The position numbers and the translations under genes are program-made. A stretch of DNA of 64,000 nt from Flavobacterium sp. DG2-3 (GTDB taxonomy: Bacteria; Bacteroidota; Bacteroidia; Flavobacteriales; Flavobacteriaceae): positions 62,001-126,000 of the forward strand of contig NZ_JAVAMB010000012.1 in NCBI RefSeq assembly GCF_030730925.1. Direction: 5' to 3'. Of this stretch, positions 45,059 through 54,404 are shown piece by piece (position 1 is the first letter of the stretch; each line of letters begins with the position of its first letter). The notes beneath the pieces were generated by a model that made no database searches, had not been told where the DNA came from, and saw only the letters and a program-made list of their open reading frames with translations.

Positions 45059-45583
45059 TATCCAATTTGCTTTGTCAATCTGATACACAAAATTCAATTT
45101 TGGTTTTTCTCCGAAGTAAGCTACTTCTTCTTCGGCAATTTTTTCGGCTCCCACTCTTGAGATTGCAATTTGAGATCGAATATTTTCTGAACCAATATGA
45201 AACCTAACTTTTGACACATATTCAAAAAGATAATCCAGCATTGTCTTTTTTACGCTTAGATTAAAACCTTTTCCCCAGCAGGAAACGGCATAAAAAGTAT
45301 AACCAATAAAAATACAGTCTTCTTCTTGATTGAAATCGTAAAATCTTGTACTCCCTATAACTTCTCCAGTTGCTTTATTTATAATTTTAAAAGCGCCTTT
45401 GCTTTTGATAGCACCTTGAAAAAAATTCTCAAAAACTTCTTTCTTCCATCGGTCTTTGTTAGGATGCTGTTCCCAGATTTTAGGATCGGAAGCTGCCTTG
45501 TATAAAACATCAAAATCTTTTTTTTCTAAGGGTGATAGAATGCAAAGATCATTTTCTAAAACGGGTTGTAGATTGAAAGCCAT
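45044..45583 (-). CDS. GNAT family N-acetyltransferase (RimJ/RimL-like)
   Basis: 179 residues from the ATG at 45583 (MAFNLQPVLENDLCILSPL). An upstream ATG at 45643 would add 20 residues without family similarity and would start inside the hairpin at 45626-45664. CIFIGYTFYAVSCWGKGFNLSVKKTMLDYLFE carries the acetyl-CoA loop and FHIGSENIRSQIAISRVGAEKI the acceptor half, as in Acetyltransf_3 proteins acting on protein N-termini or amino groups. It marks the left border of the defence island. Confidence 0.87.
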   Translation of the reverse strand: MAFNLQPVLENDLCILSPLEKKDFDVLYKAASDPKIWEQHPNKDRWKKEVFENFFQGAIKSKGAFKIINKATGEVIGSTRFYDFNQEEDCIFIGYTFYAVSCWGKGFNLSVKKTMLDYLFEYVSKVRFHIGSENIRSQIAISRVGAEKIAEEEVAYFGEKPKLNFVYQIDKANWIKEKP

Positions 45584-45625
45584 TGTTTTTGTTTTTTTGA
45601 TTTTAAAATTAAGGAAAAAACATAG

Positions 45626-45664
45626 AAAACCCTTCAAAATCAAAAACTGACTTTGGAGGTTTTA
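45626..45664. terminator. Terminator-like hairpin at the left edge of the defence island
   Basis: AAAACCCTTCAAAATCA / TGACTTTGGAGGTTTT imperfect stem. The sequence from here to 45670 is nearly the same as 58733-58779 at the far end of the island and in the same orientation. No gene ends here: the GNAT gene points away from it, so it has no obvious terminator job at this site. Confidence 0.6.
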
Positions 45665-45670
45665 CTTTAT

Positions 45671-46254
45671 TGATTTTTGGACAGTAAGGAATATACTTCG
45701 AGCCAGATTGCGCATTTGGTTGGGTACAAAAGTCTTTTGGCTTTTAGCACTTCTTATTTTTGGTGTTTTGATGGAAAAGCCTAAGGTTAGGAAATAATTA
45801 AAACTCTAAATTTTTAAGATACAACAGCACTAAAAAGCAAATACAAAAATAGTGTCAAATAATTTTTTACAATAAGATATAAAATACTTCAGTTTTATCA
45901 GATATCTCAAATAATATTAAACAATTACACTATAACAAAGAGATGCGAAACTGTAGTTATCTCATATCTTTATTATTCTAAAGGTTTTTCTTATTGTTAA
46001 AACTTTTATATTTTACTCAATTTTTATTCTAAATTATTTATAGCACTTACGGTTTTCCATATTTTTCTTTTAAATCATTTATTTATGTTTGTGAAATAAT
46101 TATAAAGAAATAAGTTAGTCTCTAACAAACAAATTAAACCCAAACATATTTTAATCATTACTTTTAAAATAGTAAGTTTGGAGAAACTATTTTTGTAATT
46201 ATTATAGAAATTTAATTACAACCTCTACATTATAAATGCCTCATTTTAAGCATT
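45671..46254. other. Region upstream of the defence island, no supported gene
   Basis: About 580 bases. The first 130 contain a start-less open stretch (45651-45797, 48 codons ending LLIFGVLMEKPKVRK) that could be a gene remnant or chance. The rest is extremely AT-rich. Two TAnnTTTG matches, TAAGTTTG at 46173-46180 and TATTTTTG at 46188-46195, are candidate -7 boxes for the operon; neither has a TTG at the proper distance. Confidence 0.5.
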
Positions 46255-47736
46255 ATGAACACACCCAAAATTAATCTTTCTCAATTAGAACAATATCTTT
46301 CAAAAGCAGCTTGGATCCTCAAAGGACCGGTTGATGCTTCTGATTTTAAAATATATATATTCCCTCTTTTATTTTTCAAAAGATTATCTGATGTTTTTGA
46401 TGAAGAATATCAAATTGCATTAGAAGAATCTGAAGGTGATGTAGATTATGCTTTGTTACCAGAATTTCACAGATTTATAATTCCTGATGGTTGCCATTGG
46501 AAAGATGTTAGAGAAACTACATCAAATATGGGATTAGCAATTGAAAAAGCTTTAAGAGGAATTGAGCAGGCTAATCAAGAATTTCTGTATGGAATCTTTG
46601 GAGATGCGCAATGGAGTAATAAAAACAAACTATCCGATCGATTATTGGTAGATTTGATAGAACATTTTTCACAATATTCATTATCAAATTCTTTAGTAGA
46701 TCCAGACATTTTGGGTCAGGCTTATGAATATTTAATTAAGCATTTTGCTGATTTAACCAATAAGAAAGCTGGAGAATTTTATACTCCTCGCTCAGTTGTA
46801 CATTTATTAGGCTTAATATTAGATCCTCATGAAGGTGAAACGATTTATGATCCAGCATGTGGTACAGGTGGAATGCTTTTAGAATGTGTAGATCATTTAA
46901 AGCACAACAACGAAGATTATAGAACACTACAATTATATGGACAAGAAAAGAACTTAACTTCTAGTTCAATTGCACGTATGAATATGTTTCTTCATGGGAT
47001 TGAAGATTTTCAAATTGCTCGTGGCGATACATTAAGAAATCCAGTTTTTTTTGAATCAGATGAATTAAAAACTTTTGATTGTGTTATTGCTAATCCTCCA
47101 TTTTCACTAAAAGATTGGGGGGCAGATATTTGGGTAAATGACCCATTTGGAAGAAATATTGCAGGTGTGCCACCACAAGGAAATGGTGATATGGCCTGGG
47201 TTCAGCATATGATTAAGTCAATGAATACTAATGGTCGAATGACCGTTGTTTTGCCGCATGGGGCTTTGTTTAGAAAAGCTTCTGAAGGTAAAATTCGTGA
47301 AGCCTTATTGAAAAAAGATCTTTTAGAAGCAGTAATCGGCTTAGGGCAAAATATTTTTTATGGTACTCAGTTAGCCGCTTGTGTACTCGTGTTTAAGCAA
47401 AATAAAGAGAAGCATAAGAAAGGGAAAGTTCTTTTTATAGATGGTTCTGAGCAAATACGTGTAGGAAGAGCTCAAAATTTTCTTGAGAAACATAATGTAG
47501 AAAAGCTTTACGAATGGTATTCTCAATTTTCTGATGTCGAAAATTATGTAAAAGTTGTTTCTGATGATGAAATAAAAGAGAATGATTATAATTTAAATAT
47601 TCCGCTTTATGTAGAAAAAATAATAGAAGATAATTTACCATCTGTAGAAGAAGCTTTAACAGATCTTAAAATTGCATGGGACGAGAGTTTGAAAGCAGAA
47701 GAAAAATTTAAAAACATACTAAAACAGTTCATATAA
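46255..47736 (+). CDS. hsdM: Type I restriction-modification methylase subunit, copy 1
   Basis: 493 residues. The N-terminal helical HsdM_N domain (LEQYLSKAAWILKGPVDASDFKIYIFPLLFFKRL) is followed by the N6-adenine methylase domain: GEFYTPRSVVHLL, SAM-binding DPACGTGGML (about 200) and catalytic NPPF (about 280), all intact. It should methylate adenine when joined to HsdS. First gene of the seven-gene island; its TAA shares a base with the ATG of the DUF262 gene. A second, clearly different hsdM follows (49553), which is unusual. Confidence 0.95.
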   Translation: MNTPKINLSQLEQYLSKAAWILKGPVDASDFKIYIFPLLFFKRLSDVFDEEYQIALEESEGDVDYALLPEFHRFIIPDGCHWKDVRETTSNMGLAIEKALRGIEQANQEFLYGIFGDAQWSNKNKLSDRLLVDLIEHFSQYSLSNSLVDPDILGQAYEYLIKHFADLTNKKAGEFYTPRSVVHLLGLILDPHEGETIYDPACGTGGMLLECVDHLKHNNEDYRTLQLYGQEKNLTSSSIARMNMFLHGIEDFQIARGDTLRNPVFFESDELKTFDCVIANPPFSLKDWGADIWVNDPFGRNIAGVPPQGNGDMAWVQHMIKSMNTNGRMTVVLPHGALFRKASEGKIREALLKKDLLEAVIGLGQNIFYGTQLAACVLVFKQNKEKHKKGKVLFIDGSEQIRVGRAQNFLEKHNVEKLYEWYSQFSDVENYVKVVSDDEIKENDYNLNIPLYVEKIIEDNLPSVEEALTDLKIAWDESLKAEEKFKNILKQFI

Positions 47737-49553
47737 TGGCTTACGAAAAACCGATTACAATTAGAGAGGCAATATCCTCAATTCAAAATCAAGAATATAT
47801 TTTGCCTGCTATACAAAGAGAGTTTGTGTGGAATACAAAACAAATTGAATTACTGTTTGATTCTATTTTAAGAGACTATCCAATAAGTACTTTTTTATTT
47901 TGGAAAGTTAAAGCTGAAAATGTTGAAAAATTTAAGTTTTACAGATTTCTTCCATATTACCATCAGCGAGATAAAAGGCATAACGAGCTTGCTGAATTAT
48001 CTGGCGAAAAAGATAGATTTGCTATTTTAGATGGTCAACAGAGATTAACTTCTTTATATTTAGGATTAAAAGGCAGTTATGCATACAAACTATCAAAATA
48101 CGGTTGGAAAAATAATGATGCATTTCCTAAACGTCAATTGTATGTAAATCTTTTAAGCCATTCAGAAGATATAGATTCAATTTATGATTTTAAGTTTTTA
48201 TCGGATGATGAATATTCTAAAGCTAAAGAATTTCATTCAGAAAAATATCATTGGTTTAAGGTTGGTCAAATATTAGATTTTACTGATTTCCCTGATATAT
48301 TCAAATATATAGCGGACCATTCTTTAATGGATACTTCTAAATTTAGTGCTGAACAAGCAAAGTTTGCTTCTGATACATTATCTAAATTGTTTCAATATTT
48401 TAACAAAAATGAGATCATTAATTTTTATTTAGAAAAATCAGACGAATTAGATAAGGTTTTGCATATTTTCATTCGTGTAAATAGTGGAGGGACTCAATTG
48501 AGTTATTCGGATTTATTATTATCAATTGCGACGGCACAATGGAAAGATAAAGATGCTCGAGAGATTATACACAGATTTGTTGATCAAATTAATGCAATTG
48601 ATCCAGGATTTAATATAAATAAAGATTTAGTATTAAAATCTTGTCTTGTTCTAACTGATATAAAAGACATCAAGTTTAAAGTGGATAATTTCTCTTCTGA
48701 AAATATGACTTTAATTGAGTCTGAATGGGATAACATTGCTAAAGCATTAAATCTTTCAATACAATTAATAGCATCTTTTGGATTTAATGATAAAACATTA
48801 ACTGCTTATAATGCAATAATTCCTATTGCCTATTTTATAAAAAAGAACAATTTAGGCGACGAGATTTTACATTCAAGTAATCATGTCGAAAATAGAAAAT
48901 TAATAAAAGAATGGTTAATTCGTGCTTTATTGAAAAGAGTTTTTGGAGGAACACCTGATAATCTTTATCCAGTTTACAGAAATATTATTTCAGAAAATTT
49001 AGGTAAGTTTCCACTCCAAATTTTAATTGATAAATATAAGGGAACTAATAAATCTTTAAGTTTTGATGAAGAGACGATTGAGCATTTATTAAATACGCAA
49101 TATGGAAGTGCGTTTGCATACATGGTTTTAAATTTAGTTTATCCACTAAATCATAATTATAAATTTCATCAGGATCATATCCATCCTAAAAAGTATTTTA
49201 ATCACCGTGATTTAATAAAATTTGGAATAGAAGATGAAAATTTAAGAAACCAATATTTAAGTTCATTTAATTCAATTTCAAATTTACAGTTAATTCAAGA
49301 AACTGAAAACTTAGAGAAAAATGCAACTCCTTTTGTTGATTGGTTAAATAAGAATTATAAAGATGAAGATTTATTAAATTATAAAAACTTACATTTTATT
49401 CCAAATGATAATGATTTATCAATTATCAATTATTTGAATTTCTTTACTTCAAGAAGAGAAATACTTAAAAACAAATTAATGCAATTATTGAAAGTCGACT
49501 CAAAACTTCCTGTTATTGAAGAGGCTGAATTAATAGAAGAAGAATTATCATAA
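47736..49553 (+). CDS. DUF262 protein with C-terminal HNH-type motif (GmrSD-like)
   Basis: 605 residues. The N-terminal DUF262 domain (YILPAIQREFVWNTKQIELLFDSILRDYPISTFLFWK, then ILDGQQRLTSLYLGL at about 97) is the ParB-like nucleotide-binding fold of GmrS. The C-terminal part has HQDHIHPKKYF (about 476-486) and SISNLQLI, resembling the DUF1524 His-Me nuclease of GmrD. Single-chain GmrSD proteins cut modified DNA (type IV restriction). One-base overlaps with hsdM genes on both sides place it firmly inside the operon. Target and role here are inferred. Confidence 0.85.
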   Translation: MAYEKPITIREAISSIQNQEYILPAIQREFVWNTKQIELLFDSILRDYPISTFLFWKVKAENVEKFKFYRFLPYYHQRDKRHNELAELSGEKDRFAILDGQQRLTSLYLGLKGSYAYKLSKYGWKNNDAFPKRQLYVNLLSHSEDIDSIYDFKFLSDDEYSKAKEFHSEKYHWFKVGQILDFTDFPDIFKYIADHSLMDTSKFSAEQAKFASDTLSKLFQYFNKNEIINFYLEKSDELDKVLHIFIRVNSGGTQLSYSDLLLSIATAQWKDKDAREIIHRFVDQINAIDPGFNINKDLVLKSCLVLTDIKDIKFKVDNFSSENMTLIESEWDNIAKALNLSIQLIASFGFNDKTLTAYNAIIPIAYFIKKNNLGDEILHSSNHVENRKLIKEWLIRALLKRVFGGTPDNLYPVYRNIISENLGKFPLQILIDKYKGTNKSLSFDEETIEHLLNTQYGSAFAYMVLNLVYPLNHNYKFHQDHIHPKKYFNHRDLIKFGIEDENLRNQYLSSFNSISNLQLIQETENLEKNATPFVDWLNKNYKDEDLLNYKNLHFIPNDNDLSIINYLNFFTSRREILKNKLMQLLKVDSKLPVIEEAELIEEELS

Positions 49554-51019
49554 TGACCCAACAACAATTAGAAAAATATCTCTGGGGAGCAGCTACCGCT
49601 TTACGCGGTACAATTGACGCTGGAGATTATAAACAATATATTTTTCCTTTACTTTTTTTCAAGCGTATTTGTGATGTATATGATGAAGAATTTGAAAAAG
49701 CATTAAAAGAAAGTAACGGAGATTTAGAATACGCATCTTTTGCAGAACACCATCATTTTTTAGTACCAAAAAAGGCGCACTGGAAAAAGGTTAGAGAAAC
49801 AACTGTCAATATTGGATTAGCAATTCAAGAAGCAATGCGCGAAATTGAAAAAGCTAACCCTGAAACGTTATTTGGAATATTTGGAGATGCAAGCTGGACT
49901 AATAAGGATAGACTTTCAGATGCTACTTTAACCAATTTAGTAGAACACTTTTCACAGCATACTTTAAACATTAAAAATGTTCCTGATGATAAATTAGGTA
50001 ACGCTTATGAATATTTAATTAAAGAGTTTGCTGATGATAGCGGTCATACGGCAGCAGAGTTTTATACCAATCGCACAGTTGTGAAACTGATGACGATGAT
50101 TATGGATCCTCAGCCAGGAGAAAGTGTTTATGATCCAACCTGTGGTTCTGGAGGTTTATTGTTGAACTGCGCTTTACATTTAAAAGAAGAAGGAAAAGAA
50201 TACAGAACGTTGAAATTATACGGACAAGAAATTAATTTGATTACTTCTGCAATTGCACGAATGAATATGTTCATGCACGGAATTGAGGAGTTTCAAATAG
50301 TTCGTGGAGATACTTTAGCGCAACCGAGTCTATTAGAAAATGACGAACTTAAAAAGTTCAATGTAATTTTGGCTAATCCTCCATATTCTATAAAAGCCTG
50401 GGATCGAAAAAGTTTTGAAAGCGATCCTTATGGGCGTAATCTTTGGGGAACACCGCCTCAAGGTTGTGCAGATTATGCATTTCAGCAACACATACAAAAG
50501 AGCTTAGATGTAAATAATGGACGTTCTATTTCATTATGGCCACACGGAATTCTATTTAGGGATTCTGAAGCTGAAATACGTCGTAAAATGATTGAAGAAG
50601 ATCTGGTAGAATGTGTTATTGGTTTAGGACCGAACTTGTTTTATAATTCCCCAATGGAAGCTTGTTTGTTAATTACAAATAATAAAAAAGCAAAACATAA
50701 GAAAGGAAAAATACTTTTTATAAATGCCGTAGATCAAGTAAAGCAGGAGAAAACAATTGGATATTTATTGCAATCTCATATTGAAACTATATTCAACGCC
50801 TATAATTTATTTAAGGATATTGATAATTTATCTGTTGTAAAACGTAATTCAGAGGTTTTAGATAACAAAGGTAATATGTCTATAAATTTATATGTTCGCA
50901 CAAATGATTTAAATTCTCAAGCAACTGAACTTTTTGAAGATGTCTATTCTAATTGGGAGGAAACTTCCAATAATCTTAAACAATCAATGAACGAACTTTT
51001 TCAAATATTAGAAAAATAA
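49553..51019 (+). CDS. hsdM: Type I restriction-modification methylase subunit, copy 2
   Basis: 488 residues. Same architecture as copy 1 (LEKYLWGAATALRGTIDAGDYKQYIFPLLFFKRI; SAM motif DPTCGSGGLL at about 194; catalytic NPPY at about 276). By eye roughly half of the aligned residues match copy 1, so this is an old divergence and not a recent duplication. Both sets of catalytic motifs are intact. The ATG shares a base with the DUF262 stop, and hsdS starts directly after the stop. Its adjacency to hsdS suggests it may be the main partner of HsdS. Confidence 0.95.
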   Translation: MTQQQLEKYLWGAATALRGTIDAGDYKQYIFPLLFFKRICDVYDEEFEKALKESNGDLEYASFAEHHHFLVPKKAHWKKVRETTVNIGLAIQEAMREIEKANPETLFGIFGDASWTNKDRLSDATLTNLVEHFSQHTLNIKNVPDDKLGNAYEYLIKEFADDSGHTAAEFYTNRTVVKLMTMIMDPQPGESVYDPTCGSGGLLLNCALHLKEEGKEYRTLKLYGQEINLITSAIARMNMFMHGIEEFQIVRGDTLAQPSLLENDELKKFNVILANPPYSIKAWDRKSFESDPYGRNLWGTPPQGCADYAFQQHIQKSLDVNNGRSISLWPHGILFRDSEAEIRRKMIEEDLVECVIGLGPNLFYNSPMEACLLITNNKKAKHKKGKILFINAVDQVKQEKTIGYLLQSHIETIFNAYNLFKDIDNLSVVKRNSEVLDNKGNMSINLYVRTNDLNSQATELFEDVYSNWEETSNNLKQSMNELFQILEK

Positions 51020-52210
51020 ATGACGACAGAATTATTGCAAAAAATGAATATAGATAAGTCCAATTGGGCTTTAGTTAAATTTGGTGATGTGGTATTTGAG
51101 CCAAAAGAAAATATGAAAGATGCTTCCGCTGAGGGTATTTTACATGTTGTAGGTTTAGAGCATATTGATTCTGGAGATATTCACTTAAGAAAATCAGCAA
51201 GCATAGAAGACAGCACCACTTTTACTAAAAAATTTAAAAAATTTGATGTCCTTTTTGGAAGAAGGAGGGCATATTTAAAAAAAGCGGCACAAGCTTCTTT
51301 TGATGGAATTTGTTCAGGAGACATTACTGTTTTTAGGGCAAAAGAAAATGTACTTCCTGAAATATTGCCATTTATAGTTAATAACGACAATTTCTTTGAT
51401 TACGCAGTTAAGCATTCTGCAGGAGGGCTTTCGCCTCGTGTTAAATTTCGTGATTTAGAAGAATACAAATTTCTTTTACCATCTAAAGAAGAACAGAAAG
51501 AAATTGCAAAATTACTTTGGGCGATGGATGAGGTTATTGAAAAGGAGAAAGAGAATAGAGATAAGTATAATATTTTTTATCAGAGATATTTATTTGATAC
51601 AGTATCTGGTAAAGTTTCAAAAAACCGTTGGAGAGAGTATGTGTTTGGGGAACTTGGAAACACTTTTGGAGGATTAACAGGTAAGACAAAAGATGATTTT
51701 GGTATTGGAGCGCCATTTGTTACTTATATGAATGTGTTTTCAAACACTAAAATAAATCCAAATCAAGTTGAATATGTTAAAATCGATAAAGGTGAAAATC
51801 AAAATGAGTTAAGATATGGGGACATATTATTAACAGGGTCATCAGAAACACCGCATGAAGTTGGTATGTCATCTGTTGTTCTTGATAATTTAAAAGGATT
51901 TTATTTAAATTCATTTTGTTTTGGCTTTAGATTGCATGATTTTAAAACCTTGTTACCTGAATATGCTAGATACCTAATGAGAGGAAATGAAGTAAGAACT
52001 TTTATGTCTTTGAGAGCTCAAGGATCAACAAGATTTAATTTATCTAAAACAATTGTGAGAACTAAGTTGAAAGTACGACTACCCAAAATTAACGAGCAAA
52101 AAGAGATCGTTTTAAAATTAGAAAAATTTGAAGATAATTTGATATCATTTCAAATAAAAATAGAGAGTTCTCAATCTTTACAAAAAAGTATAATTAATCA
52201 AATCTTCTAA
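51020..52210 (+). CDS. hsdS: Type I restriction-modification specificity subunit
   Basis: 396 residues with the classic two-repeat plan. Target-recognition domain 1 (about 15-155) ends with the conserved LLPSKEEQKEIAKLLWAMDEVIEKEKENR helix, and domain 2 (about 205-355) ends with VRLPKINEQKEIVLKLEKFEDNL. Each domain reads half of a split DNA target. It starts right after hsdM copy 2. With two different HsdM proteins available, the two halves could be served by different methylases. The recognition sequence cannot be predicted by eye. Confidence 0.93.
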   Translation: MTTELLQKMNIDKSNWALVKFGDVVFEPKENMKDASAEGILHVVGLEHIDSGDIHLRKSASIEDSTTFTKKFKKFDVLFGRRRAYLKKAAQASFDGICSGDITVFRAKENVLPEILPFIVNNDNFFDYAVKHSAGGLSPRVKFRDLEEYKFLLPSKEEQKEIAKLLWAMDEVIEKEKENRDKYNIFYQRYLFDTVSGKVSKNRWREYVFGELGNTFGGLTGKTKDDFGIGAPFVTYMNVFSNTKINPNQVEYVKIDKGENQNELRYGDILLTGSSETPHEVGMSSVVLDNLKGFYLNSFCFGFRLHDFKTLLPEYARYLMRGNEVRTFMSLRAQGSTRFNLSKTIVRTKLKVRLPKINEQKEIVLKLEKFEDNLISFQIKIESSQSLQKSIINQIF

Positions 52211-52220
52211 AAAAGAAAAT

Positions 52221-54404
52221 ATGAATTTTTTTATAGTTAGTGCTGGCGAACCTGGATCAGATTATATTGAGGATAATTTTTTTGATATCATTGATACAAG
52301 AGAATTTGCATTACATCAAAACACGCAACAAAAAGGTACTTATTATTCAATCAAAGAAGGTGATGTTTTAATTTTAAAGTATAAGCATTCTCTGGTTGCA
52401 TATGGTATTGTTGTACGTAAGTACGTTAATGATTCTAAAGATTTTGCGTTACGAGTAGAAGTGCAAGAATGGATTATGTATGATTCGGCAAATCCAAAGA
52501 GAGGTGTTTCAAATTATGGTATTCAAAATGCTACAATTGGAGGTGGACAGTATGGCACTGTGAAAACGGTTAATGATGAATTTGGATTAAAGAAACTAAA
52601 GGAAATAAACAATAATAATCCGATTTTTGAAAAAATTGTTAAAGATAATGTTAGTAAACAAGAAAATAGATTTCAATTTAACGACTTTTTCGAGTTACAA
52701 GATAAATTGTTCGATTTTTTACTGGAACGTTCATATGAAAATCCTGATTTTAAATTTAGAACACGAAAAACAAATCGGTCGAATCGTTTAAGTGAAGGTT
52801 TATGGTTTTTAGGTGATGAAGAACGTCTAGTAATAGGTTTTTGGACAGGTGACGATTGGAGAAAGAAATTGCCAAATATTTCTTTTATAATTGATTATGA
52901 GGGAACTTGCAGGTTGAATTTTAGTGCGGCTGATACCGATAAAAAGTTTGATTTTATTGTAAATGAAATTTTTCCATTATTAGAAATTAACATTAGGGAA
53001 AAGGATTTTTTAGAGGCAGGATGTGAATATAATTTAAGATTTAATCATAACAATTTATTTGATTGTCTAAATGAATTTTTAGCTCAATATTGGGGCTCAA
53101 TCGACGAAATTATAAGAAAAAAAGGCCAAAATTATTTTATAGATCTTATAGATGATCATATTTTTAAAAAAGATATAGAGAATATATTGTATTATAAAAA
53201 TTACCAATTAGTAAAGAAACATGATGATAAAAAACTTTATACAATTGGTAGTTTTTGTATTGAAAACTATAGATCAATAAAGAAAGTAGAGTTGGAAAAT
53301 ATCCCAACAGGTTCACATTGGATCTTTTTAACGGGGGAAAATGGTATTGGTAAAAGTAATATAATAAAAGCGTTAGCAAGAGCAATTGGATTTGGAAAGA
53401 TTGAAATAAAAGAATCGGAAAACATTAATTCATTTGATTGTAAAATATCTGAATATAAAAGCATTACGGGAAATGATTTTTTTCATAGACAGGGTAATAT
53501 TGATATTGATCATAATAAACCATTATTTTTAGGATTTGCAGCTTATGGTGCCCTTAGAATGAATGCAGGTTTTAGGGGACTAAACAAAGAAAATTTAAAA
53601 AGACTAAGGGGGAAAAAAGGCCATTCAAATACATTATTCAGTAATAATGCATACCTTTTAGATTTAGAAACAGAATTAAGTGAGTGGTGTAATTATCCGG
53701 ATAATGAAATATTTGTTAATAGATTATATCCTATTAAAGAATTCCTTGAAGGCCTTTTGTTAAATGTTGGGGAAGTTATTTTTGATATTAGTGACGATGT
53801 GGTATCTATGCCATTATTTCGAGAAAAAGATGGTGATTCTAATTTGTTTAAGCCGGTAACTATTGAAAAATTATCATCTGGATATCTGAGTCTGTATGCC
53901 ATGATGAGTGATCTATTGGTAAGACTCTACAGGCAACAGCCTGATATTATTGATTTAGGTGAATTAAAAGGAGTCGTTTTTATTGATGAAATAGATATAC
54001 ACTTGCATCCTAAATTTCAAAAGCATCTAGTTGAACAACTAACAGCTGCTTTTCCAAAAGTACAGTTTATCGCAACAACTCATAGTCCAATACCATTATT
54101 AGGAGCACCTAAAAATAGTGTGATTTGTGTTGTAAAAAGAAGTGTAGAAAAAGGCACTTATTTAGAACGTATTGATGATAAAATTTATTTTCAAGATTTA
54201 TTGCCAAATACTATTCTAACGTCTCCTATTTTTAATATGGATGACATTACAAATGAGAATAGAGAAAAGGGCAGAATGGTGAGAACTGAAAAAACATTTG
54301 AAGAATTAAAGTTTGTTGACAGACTAGAGTCAAAAATAAATGAATTTATGACGAATGAAAAGGAAGAGGAATTGATAAAACTTTTTGAATCTAGGAGAAA
54401 ATGA
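52221..54404 (+). CDS. AAA ATPase with PUA/EVE-like N-terminus (Septu PtuA-like)
   Basis: 727 residues. The first 130 (MNFFIVSAGEPGSDYIEDNF...YSIKEGDVLILKYKHSLVAYGIVV) look like a PUA/EVE-type beta domain, a fold that in other proteins senses modified bases; this is tentative. A middle region of unknown type follows (about 150-345). The ATPase is of the RecF/SMC-like type: FCIENYRSIKKVELENI, Walker A TGENGIGKSN (about 372), signature LSSGY (about 551), Walker B VVFIDEIDIHLHP (about 585) and ATTHSP. Together with the HNH gene that overlaps its end by 4 bases it matches the PtuA-PtuB arrangement of Septu. Confidence 0.82.
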   Translation: MNFFIVSAGEPGSDYIEDNFFDIIDTREFALHQNTQQKGTYYSIKEGDVLILKYKHSLVAYGIVVRKYVNDSKDFALRVEVQEWIMYDSANPKRGVSNYGIQNATIGGGQYGTVKTVNDEFGLKKLKEINNNNPIFEKIVKDNVSKQENRFQFNDFFELQDKLFDFLLERSYENPDFKFRTRKTNRSNRLSEGLWFLGDEERLVIGFWTGDDWRKKLPNISFIIDYEGTCRLNFSAADTDKKFDFIVNEIFPLLEINIREKDFLEAGCEYNLRFNHNNLFDCLNEFLAQYWGSIDEIIRKKGQNYFIDLIDDHIFKKDIENILYYKNYQLVKKHDDKKLYTIGSFCIENYRSIKKVELENIPTGSHWIFLTGENGIGKSNIIKALARAIGFGKIEIKESENINSFDCKISEYKSITGNDFFHRQGNIDIDHNKPLFLGFAAYGALRMNAGFRGLNKENLKRLRGKKGHSNTLFSNNAYLLDLETELSEWCNYPDNEIFVNRLYPIKEFLEGLLLNVGEVIFDISDDVVSMPLFREKDGDSNLFKPVTIEKLSSGYLSLYAMMSDLLVRLYRQQPDIIDLGELKGVVFIDEIDIHLHPKFQKHLVEQLTAAFPKVQFIATTHSPIPLLGAPKNSVICVVKRSVEKGTYLERIDDKIYFQDLLPNTILTSPIFNMDDITNENREKGRMVRTEKTFEELKFVDRLESKINEFMTNEKEEELIKLFESRRK

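Noticed and set aside
45584..45643. Longer GNAT protein starting at 45643
   Set aside because: The 20 extra residues lack family similarity and the start lies within the flanking hairpin.
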